Origin: Streptomyces echinatus | Lineage (GTDB): Bacteria > Actinomycetota > Actinomycetes > Streptomycetales > Streptomycetaceae | Direction: 5' to 3' | NCBI RefSeq assembly: GCF_014203595.1 | Contig: NZ_JACHJK010000021.1 | Location: 36,232-100,231 of the forward strand | DNA length: 64,000 nucleotides | Part shown: positions 1 through 9,900 of the stretch, in pieces | Numbering within the stretch: the stretch's first letter is position 1 | How the letters are laid out: every line of letters begins with the position of its first letter | Made by a program: the position numbers and the translations under genes | The notes under the pieces: generated by a model | The model's input: the letters and a program-made list of their open reading frames with translations, nothing else | Database searches by the model: none | What the model was told of the DNA's origin: nothing

Positions 1-3000
1 GGTGGTGCCGGCCGCCGGGCCGTCGCGCAGCACGACGACGTCGAGCAGGTCGACCGCGTCGGCGGACCAGGTCGGCACGGCTTCCCAGCCGTACCGGGCG
101 GCCCAGGCGCGGATCTCTGCGGGGTCGAGCGGCGGCTGCTCGGGCGCGGCGGAGTCGTCGAGGCCGAGGGCGCGGGCCGCGGCGGCCTCCTCGGTGAGGC
201 GGGCGTTCGGGACTCCGGTGATCCGCACCGCCGGTTCGGACCGGTCGCGTACCCGGTCGGCGAGCCGGTCGAGGTCGCCCTCCCAGGGCAGGGTGGGGAC
301 GGCGTCGAGCCGTCGCGGGGCGTCCGCCGGTGCCGTGCCCGGCTTGTGCAGCACCACCTCGTAGCGGTGCCTGGTCAGCTCGTTGTGGTGGATGCCGTTC
401 TTGGCGCGGATGTCGGTGCCGGCCGCCCCGGCCCGGTGTGCCCAGCTGAGGAACCACTCGGGGTCGACCACGAGTTCCTTCTCCAGCAGGACGGCCTGGT
501 CGACGGTGGTGCGCAGTACGGCCGGTGCCGCGTCGGGGTGCTTGGCCCGCTGGATGCCCGTCTGGAGCGTGCGCAGGGAGGCCGCCCGCCGGATGTCGCC
601 GAGGACGATCCGGCCGCCCGGGGCGAGGAGTTCCCAGGCGCCGTCCAGGACCCGGGCGAGGTAGCGCTCGTCGGGGAAGTACTGCGCGACGGAGTTGAGC
701 ACCACGGTGTCGAATCCGCCCCGGGGCAGTCCCGCGAGGTCGTCGGCGGCCTGGCGGCGCAGCCGGACCCGGTCGGCCAGGCCGGCCCGGGTCACCTGGT
801 CGCCGAGCCGGTCGATCACGGCCTGGGAGAAGTCGGTGGCCCAGTACTCCTCCACCCGGGCGGCGATGTGCGCGAGAAGGAGTCCGGTGCCGACGCCCAG
901 TTCGAGGACGCGTCGGGGTGACCGGCACAGGACGCGTTCCACGGCGGCGTCGCGCCAGGCCCGCATCTCCTCGAGCGGGATCGGCTCACCTGTGAAAGAG
1001 CTGTTCCAGCCGGTGAAGTCCTCGCCGAATCCGTGTCCGCTGTCGTGGGAGTAGGCCTGGTCGTAGACCTCCTGCCACTCCCCCACCTGTTCGTCGGCGT
1101 CGCCGGCGGGCCGCAGGGTGCCGGTGTCGGGGACGACGTAGGCGACCAGCCGCAGGTCGCCGGGGCGGTCCTCACGGGCGGTCACGATGGCCTGGCGGAC
1201 GGCCGGGTGGCGGACCAGGGTGTGCTCGATCTCGCCGGGCTCGACGCGGAACCCGCGCAGCTTGACCTGGTTGTCGGCGCGGCCGAGGAAGCAGATGTTG
1301 CCGTCCGGGAAGAAGCTGGCGCGGTCGCCGGTGCGGTACAGCCTGTCGCCCTCGCGCGTGCTGAACGGGTCGCGGACGAAGCGTTCCGCGGTCAGCTCGG
1401 GCCGGTTGACGTAGCCGACGCAGAGACAGTCGCCGCCGATGTACAGGTCGCCCTCGACGCCGACGGGGCACGGCTCCATGTTCTCGTCGAGCACGTAGTA
1501 GCGGGCGTTGTCGATGGGGCGGCCGTAGGGGATGCTGCGCCAGGACGGGTCGATCTCCCGGACCCGGAAGTAGTTGGACCACACCGTCGCCTCGGTGGCG
1601 CCGCCCAGGCTGACGATCTCCGCGCCGGTGAACACCCGGCGGACCTCGTCGGGCAGCGACAGCGGGGTGTAGTCGCCGGAGAGGTACACCAGGCGCAGGT
1701 CGTCGGCGCCCTCGTACCCGCCGTCCTCGGTGAGCAGGGAGGCGACCTGGTTGAGGGTGGTGGGCACCGAGTCCCAGAAGGTGATCGGTTCCGTGAGCAG
1801 AATGTCCAGGAGCAGCTGCGGATCACGCTGCTGGACGGCGTCCGCGATGTAGACGCCGCCGCCGCAGCCGAGCAGGCCGAAGATGTCGAAGACGGAGAGG
1901 TCGAAGCCGAGCGAGGTGACGCACAGGACGACGTCGTCGGGGCCGAACGCGAAGGTGCGGTAGCACCAGTCGAGCAGGTTGTGCACCGGACGGTGGGTGA
2001 CCGCGACGCCCTTCGGCTTCCCGGTGCTGCCGGAGGTGAAGATGATGTACGCCGTGTTGTCCGGGCCCGCGGCCGGTTCCGGATCGTGGTCGGGGCCGGT
2101 CGATTGGGCGTCGGTGAGTTCGACGAGGCGGACGCCGTCCGGCAGGGCCCAGCGTTCGGTGTCCGGTGCGGACAGCACGAGGGAGCACGCGGCGTCGTCG
2201 AGCATGCCGGCCACGCGGTCGGCCGGCAGCGTGGGTTCGAGCGGCAGATAGGCGCCGCCCGCCTTGAGCACGCCCAGCACGGCGGCGATCATGGCCGGGC
2301 CGCGCGGGACACCGACGCCGACGACGGTCTCCGCGCCGACGCCGTGTTCCTTGAGGTCCCAGGCGACGCGGTTCGCCCACCGGTTCAGCTCGCCGTAGCT
2401 CATGGTGCCGCCGGCCCAGCGCAGGGCGGTGGCCTCCGGTCGCCGTGCGGCCTGCTCCTCGAAGAGCAGGTGCACCGGTCCGGGGCAGTGGACCGGGCGG
2501 GCGGTGTCGTTCCACTCGACGAGGATCTTCCGGCGTTCGGCGGCGTCGAGAGCGGCGCCGGACCGGCCGGGCCCGGCCTCGGCCGCCACGCCGACGGTGG
2601 TCTTCGGGTCGCCCACGACCTCCTCGACGACGGCCGTGAACCGTGCCGCGATCTCCTCCACCGTGGAGCGGTCGAAGAGGTCGGTGGCGTACTCGATCTC
2701 ACCGACGACGGAGCCGGTGGACTCGTCCGGCGCCAGGTTGAAGAAGAGGTCGAACTTCGCGCTGCCGGTGGGCAGCGGTTCCATGGTCACGGTGAGGCCC
2801 GGCAGGTCCAGGTGCGGCGGGGTGTTGTTCTGCCACGCCAGCACGACCTGGAACAGGGGGTGATGCGCGGTCGAGCGTTCCGGCCGCAACAGCTCCACGA
2901 GCCGCTCGAACGGCACATCCTGATGGTCATAGGCGGCAAGCGCCTTCTTCCGTACCTGTTCCAGTACCCACTCGAAAGGCCGGTCCGCGGTCACCTGCAC

Positions 3001-3894
3001 GCGCAGCGTCCAGGTATTGACAAAGAAGCCCACCAGTTCATTCAGTGCCTCCTCCGTACGGCCCGCGATCGGCGAGCCGACGGTCACATCCTTGCCTCCT
3101 CCCAGCCGATGCAACAACACCACCAACGCGGCCTGGAGCACTATCGACGTCGTGACACCATTGGTTTGCGCCAACTTTTCGACCGCGGCACGCAGTTCGG
3201 TGGACAACCCGACCGGAACCGATCCGCCCCGGAAACTCGCCACCTCGGGGCGGGGCCGGTCCAGGGGCAGGGGAAGAGGTTTGGACACACCCGCCAGTTC
3301 GTCGCGCCAATAGGCGCTCTGCACCGAGACGACACTGTCCGGATCTTTTTCGTCGCCCAGCATTTCCTGCTGCCAGAGGGCGTAGTCCGAGTACTGGACG
3401 GGCAGTTCGGGCCAGTCCGGTGCCGTGCCGGTCACCCGGGCCCGGTAGGCCGTCGAGACGTCACGTGCCAGCGGGGCCAGCGAGCCGCCGTCGCCGGCGA
3501 TGTGGTGGATCACCAGGACGACCAGGAATTCCTCGTCGCCGCTCTGCAGGACGCAGCCGCGCAGCGGCACGTCCGTCGACAGGTCGATCCAGCTGCCGCT
3601 CACCGACGCCACCACGCCGGGCACCCGCTCGGGGGCCACCCGGCCCCAGTCCTGCCAGGGCAGTTCGATCTCGGCGGGGTCGAGCACACGCTGGTACGGC
3701 TGGCCGTCGGTCTCCGCGAAGACGGTGCGCAGGACCTCGTGGCGGATCATCACGTCGCGAAAGGCCGCCCGCAGCGCGACCGTGTCGAGCGGGCCGTGAC
3801 AGCGCAGGAGCAGCGGAATGTTGTAGGTGGAGGAAGGGCCTTCGAAGCGGTTGATGAACCACATTCGCCGCTGCGCGTAGGACAGGGGGGTCAT
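1..3894 (-). CDS. NRPS, C-A with embedded N-methyltransferase (3' end outside window)
   Basis: Nonribosomal peptide synthetase read leftward and open to the window edge (1298 codons seen). The condensation domain occupies about residues 1-430, with HHIAGDG at 130-136. The adenylation domain follows, with FTSGSTGKPKG near 620, a SGDYTPL segment and GGATEATVW. A methyltransferase is embedded after the A8 region, with its SAM motif VLELGVGTG near 995, and the window cuts within or just after it. Residues at the usual specificity positions read about D-L-F-D-L-S-L-V-W, closest to the Cys pocket (DLYNLSLIWK-type); the GGATEA+xW block is typical of that clade. A methyltransferase inside an A domain normally N-methylates the bound residue, so N-methyl-Cys is the best guess. 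Only 8 bases separate it from the upstream NRPS stop, so the two are co-translated. It resembles Ecm7 of echinomycin in the part visible. Substrate is inferred. Confidence 0.95.
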   Translation of the reverse strand, partial: MTPLSYAQRRMWFINRFEGPSSTYNIPLLLRCHGPLDTVALRAAFRDVMIRHEVLRTVFAETDGQPYQRVLDPAEIELPWQDWGRVAPERVPGVVASVSGSWIDLSTDVPLRGCVLQSGDEEFLVVLVIHHIAGDGGSLAPLARDVSTAYRARVTGTAPDWPELPVQYSDYALWQQEMLGDEKDPDSVVSVQSAYWRDELAGVSKPLPLPLDRPRPEVASFRGGSVPVGLSTELRAAVEKLAQTNGVTTSIVLQAALVVLLHRLGGGKDVTVGSPIAGRTEEALNELVGFFVNTWTLRVQVTADRPFEWVLEQVRKKALAAYDHQDVPFERLVELLRPERSTAHHPLFQVVLAWQNNTPPHLDLPGLTVTMEPLPTGSAKFDLFFNLAPDESTGSVVGEIEYATDLFDRSTVEEIAARFTAVVEEVVGDPKTTVGVAAEAGPGRSGAALDAAERRKILVEWNDTARPVHCPGPVHLLFEEQAARRPEATALRWAGGTMSYGELNRWANRVAWDLKEHGVGAETVVGVGVPRGPAMIAAVLGVLKAGGAYLPLEPTLPADRVAGMLDDAACSLVLSAPDTERWALPDGVRLVELTDAQSTGPDHDPEPAAGPDNTAYIIFTSGSTGKPKGVAVTHRPVHNLLDWCYRTFAFGPDDVVLCVTSLGFDLSVFDIFGLLGCGGGVYIADAVQQRDPQLLLDILLTEPITFWDSVPTTLNQVASLLTEDGGYEGADDLRLVYLSGDYTPLSLPDEVRRVFTGAEIVSLGGATEATVWSNYFRVREIDPSWRSIPYGRPIDNARYYVLDENMEPCPVGVEGDLYIGGDCLCVGYVNRPELTAERFVRDPFSTREGDRLYRTGDRASFFPDGNICFLGRADNQVKLRGFRVEPGEIEHTLVRHPAVRQAIVTAREDRPGDLRLVAYVVPDTGTLRPAGDADEQVGEWQEVYDQAYSHDSGHGFGEDFTGWNSSFTGEPIPLEEMRAWRDAAVERVLCRSPRRVLELGVGTGLLLAHIAARVEEYWATDFSQAVIDRLGDQVTRAGLADRVRLRRQAADDLAGLPRGGFDTVVLNSVAQYFPDERYLARVLDGAWELLAPGGRIVLGDIRRAASLRTLQTGIQRAKHPDAAPAVLRTTVDQAVLLEKELVVDPEWFLSWAHRAGAAGTDIRAKNGIHHNELTRHRYEVVLHKPGTAPADAPRRLDAVPTLPWEGDLDRLADRVRDRSEPAVRITGVPNARLTEEAAAARALGLDDSAAPEQPPLDPAEIRAWAARYGWEAVPTWSADAVDLLDVVVLRDGPAAGTT

Positions 3895-3902
3895 GGTGTT
3901 TC

Positions 3903-6900
3903 CTACCTTTCGGTCATCCTCCGCAGCGGCTTTCGAGTGGAGGCCGACATCTCGTTCCAGCGTGCGGTCAGTTCGGCGACGGTCGGGGCGGTGAACAGGA
4001 TGCGCATCGGGATTTCCACGCCCATTTCGGCGCGTACCCGGGCCACGAGCCTGGTGGCCAGCAGTGAATGGCCGCCCAGGACGAAGAAGTCGTCGTCGAG
4101 ACCGATCCGCTCGACGCCCAGGACCTCGGCGAACAGCGCGCACAGCGTCTGCTCGCGGGGCGAGTCGGGAGCCCGGTACTCGTCCCCGCCGAACTCCGGG
4201 CGGGGCAGGGCGGAACGGTCGAGTTTGCCGTTGGGGGTGAGCGGCAGTTCCGGGAGCGTCACGAACGCGGCCGGGATCATATAGGCCGGCAGCCGCTCTC
4301 CCACCGCCTCCCGCAGGAGTTCCGTGGTGGGCGTCTCGGTGTCGGTCTCGGGGACCACGTACGCCACCAGCCGGCGGTCGCCCGGCCGGTCCTCTCGGGC
4401 GATGACGACGGCCCGGCGGACCGCGGGGTGGCGGGTCAGGGTGTGCTCGACCTCGGCGGGCTCGATCCGGAAGCCGCGCAGTTTGATCTGGTGGTCGGAG
4501 CGGCCGAGGTACTCCACCTCACCCGTGACCGTCCAGCGGGCCAGATCCCCGCTGCGGTACATGAGCGCGCCGGGTGGCCCGAACGGGCAGGCCACGAACC
4601 GCTCCGCGGTCATGCCCGGCCTGTCGTGGTAGCCGCGGGCCAGGCCCTCGCCGGCGATCCAGAGGTCACCGGCAGCGCCGGGCGGCACCGGGCGCAGCGC
4701 GTGGTCCAGTACGAGGATCCGGGTGCCGGCGACCGGGCCGCCGACGGAGGGGGGCATGCCGGAGCGGCCGGGGAGCAGCCGTGCGGCGGTGGCGTAGACG
4801 GTGGTCTCGGTCGGGCCGTAGAGGTTGGTGACCTCGGCGGCGTGCCGGCACAGGGTTTCGGCGAGCGCCAGGGGCAGGGCCTCGCCGGTGGAGATCACCC
4901 GCAGCCCGGTCAGGCAGGCCGGTGCGTGGGTGACCAGGCTCTGCCAGAGCGCGGGGGTGGCCTGCATGACGGTGATGCCGGACCGTTCGACGAGGTCGAG
5001 CAGTGCGGTCGGCTGGGTGATGTCGTCCTTGCCGGCCAGTACCACCCGGGCGCCGGCGAGCAGGGGCAGGAAGAGTTCCAGCGCGGCGATGTCGAACGCG
5101 ATGGTGGCGCAGGCCAGCAGCCGGTCGTCCGGCGTCAAGGCGAATCGATCCTGCATACCGGTCAGCAGGACCGCCAGCGCACCGTGGCGGACCACCACGC
5201 CCTTGGGCGTCCCGGTGGAGCCGGAGGTGTAGATGACGTAGGCGGCATGGTCGGCGCCGACCGGAACGCGCGGGCCGTGGGCGGGGTGGGGGGACCGGTC
5301 GGACAGGTCCACCCCGGCCAGTCGCTCCTCGTCGAGGACCAGCACCGGTGCGCTGTTCTCCACCACGGCCCGCACCCGGGCGGCCGGATACTCCGGGTCC
5401 ACCGGCACATACGTGCCGCCGGCCTTCCACACGGCCAGCAGGGCCACCACCAGGTCGGCCGAGCGGGGCAGCAGCACCACGACCCGGGACTCCGGGCCCA
5501 CGCCCTGCCCGGCCAGCCAGTGCGCCAGCCGGCCGGCCCGCTCGTCCAGCTCCCGATAGGTCAGCCGGTGCCCGCGGAACTCGACACAGACCGTGTCCGG
5601 CGTCGCCGCGGCCCGCGCCGCGAGCAGGTCGGGAACGGTGCGCTCGGGCGGCGGGACCATGGTGTCGTTCCAGCCGTGCAGCACCTGTTCGCGCTCGGCG
5701 TCGGACAGCACGTCGAGCGCGCCGACGGTGGTCCGCGTACCGGCGGCGAACTGCCGCAGCACCCGCACCAGCCGGTCGGCGAGCGCCTCCACGGCGGCCC
5801 GCTCGAAGACGTGGTGCCGGTACTGGAAGGAGATCCGCAGCAGCGGGTCGGCCGCCGCGATCACGGTCAGCGGGTAGTGCGGCGGGGCGTACGGGCGGAT
5901 ACCGGTCACCACCGGGTGCGCCGACGCGCCCGCCGCCGAGTGGCCGGACCGGTCGACGGGGAACGACTCGAACACCACCAGCGTGTCGAACAGCGCGTTC
6001 AGCCCGGTCGCCCGCTGGATGTCGGCGAGCCCCAGATGGTGATGGTCCAGCAGTCGCGCCTGGGCGTCCTGGAGCCGGCCGAGCACCTCCGGAACCGGGT
6101 CGGCCGGCGTACACCGCACCCGTACGGGCACCGTGTTGATGAAGAGGCCGATCGTCGTGTCGGCGCCCGGCAGCCCGGAGGGCCGGCCCGCGACCGTGGC
6201 GCCGAACAGCACCTCCTCGCGGCCGGTGAGCTGCGCGAGCACCACGGCCCACGCGCCCTGCACCAGGGTGTTGGCAGTCACGCCCCACTCCGCGGCCCGG
6301 CGCGCCAGCCTGGTGGCGTCCTCGCCGGTGAGCGGCACATCGATCTGTCCGCTGCCGCTGCCGGCCGGCCGGTCCGCGGGTGTCGTGGGCGCGAGCAGGG
6401 TCGGCTCGGCCACACCGCTGAGCTCCTCGGCCCACGCGCGGGCCGAGCGTGCCGTGTCCTGCTGGGACAGCCAGCTGAGGAAGTCCCGGTAGCCGTGCGG
6501 GCGCGCCGGTGCGATGGCGGCGCCGTCGGCCTCGTAGAGGTCCATCAGCTCGCGCTCGACGAGCGGCACCGACCAGCCGTCGAGCAGCACGTGGTGGGCG
6601 GTGAGGGCCAGTTCGGCGTGCCGGGGGCCGAGCGTGACGAGGGTCAGGCGCAGCAGCGGCGGGCTGTCCGGGCGGAAGCGGGTGTCCCGCTCCTCGGCGA
6701 GGATCTCCTCCAGCCGCGTGGCGGCGTCGGCCTCGCCGGTGAGGTCGAGGTGCCGCCAGGGCAGCGGGACGTCGTCCACGACGACCTGCACGGGCTCACC
6801 GGTGGCGCTCGGCTGGAACGCGACCCGGAGGTTCGGGTGCCGGTCGAGCAGGGCCTGGCCCGCGGCCCGCAGGCGCGCCGGGTCCAGTGCGCCTTCGAGC

Positions 6901-9900
6901 CGGAACACGAACTGCGTCTGGTACGCCTCGGACGCGCTCTGCGCGAGCATCGTGTGATACAGCAGCCCGTCCTGCAACGGCGTGAGCGGCCATACGTCGC
7001 CGACGCTCCCGAAGCGCCGTTGCCAGCCGTCCAGTTCCTCCTGGCGGACGGTGACCAGCGGGACGTCGGACGGGGTCAGTCCCCGTCCGCCGGACGCGAC
7101 CAGGCTCCGCAGTCCGCGCAGGGCGGCGCACCAGGTGCGGGACAGGGCGCGGACCTCGTCGGCGGTCAGCACTCCGGTGGCGAAGGTGAACAGGGCGGTG
7201 AGGCGCGCGTCGTCGCCGGTGCCGGTCACCAGGGCGTTCAGTTCGAGCGCGCTGGGCGTCGGCATGTCCGCGGCGGGTGCGGCGACCAGCTCGGCGCATT
7301 CGGGCGCCGGGGTCCATCCGGGGCCGTGGGCGGGGTCCTGGCCGGGCGCCGGCTCCGGGCGTTCGAAGGAGAAACGGCCCAGGAAGTTGAATCCGATGTC
7401 CTCCGCCGGATACGGGCTCAGCAGCGCGGCGGTGTCGTCGTTGAGGTAGCGCAGCAGGGTGTAGCCGATGCCCTGGTCGGGCAGGGCCCGCCGCTGCTCC
7501 TTCACCCGCTTGAGGGCGTCAGCGGCGGCGGCTCCGCCGGTGATCGCGGCCTCCACGTCGATCCCCGAGACGTCGAGGCGCACCGGGGTGACCGTGGTGA
7601 ACCAGCCGGCCGTGCGGGACAGGTCCGCGCCCGGCACCAGTTCCTCCTGCCGGCCGTGCCCTTCGAGCCGTACGACCGTCGTGCCGTCGGTGAGCCCCCG
7701 CCGTTCCCGGGCCAGCGCGAGGACGAGGGCGGTGAGCAGGACGTCGTCGGCGCCGCTGCGGTAGGCCGCGGGGACGGAGGTCAGGATCGCGTCGGTGAGG
7801 TCGGCCGGGAGTTCCACCCGGACGGTGTCCGTGGTGGAGGTGAGGTCCCGTCCGGGGTCGAGCGGCCGGGAGCCCACGGGTGCGACGGGGGCCGCGAGCA
7901 GGTCGCGCCACAGCGACACCTCCGCCACCCGTCCGGGGCGGGCCGCCTCGTCGGCCAGGGCGTGCAGCCATCGCCGCAGGGAGGTGCCCACCTGCGGCAA
8001 CGCGGGGGTCAGGCCTTCCTGGACCTGGCGCCAGGCCGCGGCCAGGTCGGGCAGCAGCACCCGCCAGGACATGCCGTCGACGACCAGGTGGTGGGCCACG
8101 ACCAGCAGCCGCCCGGGCCCGCCCGCGGCCCCCTGGAACCAGACCAGCCGGAGCATCCGCCCGGCCCGGGCGTCGATGTGCCGCACGGCCTCGGCCGCCT
8201 CGGCGCGCAGCAGGGTCTGCCACGCCTCGCCGTCCCAGTCCCCCGGACAGTCGACCCGGTCGACGAGTGCGCCGGCGTCCGCAGTGCCGGGTGGCTCCAC
8301 CAGCAGGCCGTCGTCCGTCAGCCGTGAGCGCAGGACGTCGTGCCGGTCGAGGACGGCGCGCAGGGCCGCGGTGAGGCCGGCGAGGTCGACGGCCGGGGGC
8401 AGTTCCAGCACCAGCCACTGGGCGAGGCGGTCAAGGCCGGGGCCTCGCTCGGCGTACAGCCGGGCCATGGGGGGCAGCGGCAGCAGGCCGACGCCCCCGC
8501 CCTCGAGTTCGGCGAGGGCCGGCGGTGCGGTGTCGCGGGTCGCGGCCTGCGCGAGCGCGGCGACGGTGCGGCACTCGAACACGGTGCGCGGGCTGAGCGC
8601 GAGACCGCCGGCGCGGGCGCGGGCCACCACCTGGATCGCCCGGATGCTGTCGCCGCCCAGAGTGAAGAAGTCGTCGTCGATCCCGATGTGGCTCAGGCCG
8701 AGCACCTCGGCGAACGCCGCGGCCAGGAGGCTCTCGTCACCGGTGCGGGGCGGCCGGTGGGCACGGCCGGTGACCTCCGGCTCGGGCAGTCCGGCCCGGT
8801 CCAGCTTGCCGTTCGCGGTCAACGGCATCCGGTCCAGCGCGACGAAGGCGGCGGGCACCAGGTGGGCGGGCAGCCGGGCCGCGACGAAGCCCCGCAGCTC
8901 GGCGATGTCCAGACCGGCGTGCAGGTCCCAGTCGGTGCCGGTGCCGCCGCTGCCGCCCGAGGTGACCGGGACGACGTAGGCGACGAGCCGCGCGGCTCCG
9001 TCCGCGGCTCGGCCGGCCCGGGCCACGACGGCCGCCCTGAGCACTCCGGGGTGGGCGGTCAGCGTGTCCTCGATCTCCTGGGGCTCGACCCGGAAGCCGC
9101 GGATCTTCACCTGGTGGTCGGCGCGGCCGGCGAACTCCAGCTCGCCGTCGGCGTTCCAGCGCGCCAGGTCGCCGGTCCGGTACATGCGCCGCCCGGGTTC
9201 CCCGAACGGACAGGCCACGAAGCGCTCCGCGGTCAGGGCCCGGCGGTCGTGGTAGCCCCGCGCGAGTCCGGCGCCCGCGATGTAGAGGTCGCCAAACACG
9301 CCGGGCGGCAGCGGTCGCAGCCGGCTGTCGAGGACGTAGAGCGCGGTGTTCCAGATCGGGGTGCCGATCGGTATCGTCCGCGCCCCGGGCCGGTACTGCC
9401 ATTCGGTGACGTCGACGGCCGCCTCGGTCGGCCCGTACAGGTTGTGCAGCGGCACGCCGAAGGTCCGGTGGAACCGCGCGGCCAGCTCGGCCGGCAGTGC
9501 TTCTCCGCTGCACACGACGCGGCGCAGACCGGTGCACGCGGCAGCCCGCTCCTCGGTGACGAACTCGGCCAGCATCGACGGGACGAAGTGCGCCGTCGTG
9601 ACGCCGGCCCGCCGGATCACCTCGGCGAGGTAGTCCGGGTCGCGGTGCCCGTCCGGCCGGGCGACGACCAGGGTGGCGCCGGTGATCAGCGGCCAGAAGA
9701 ACTCCCAGACGGACACGTCGAAGGAGGCGGACGTCTTCTGCAGGACCCGGTCGGTTCCGTCGAGCCGGAAGCGGTCCTGCATCCACAGCAGCCTGTTGAC
9801 GATCGCGTCGTGCGTGACGACGGCGCCCTTGGGCCGTCCGGTCGATCCGGACGTGTAGATCATGTACGCGGGGTGGTCGAGACGGTGCGCGGCGGACGTG

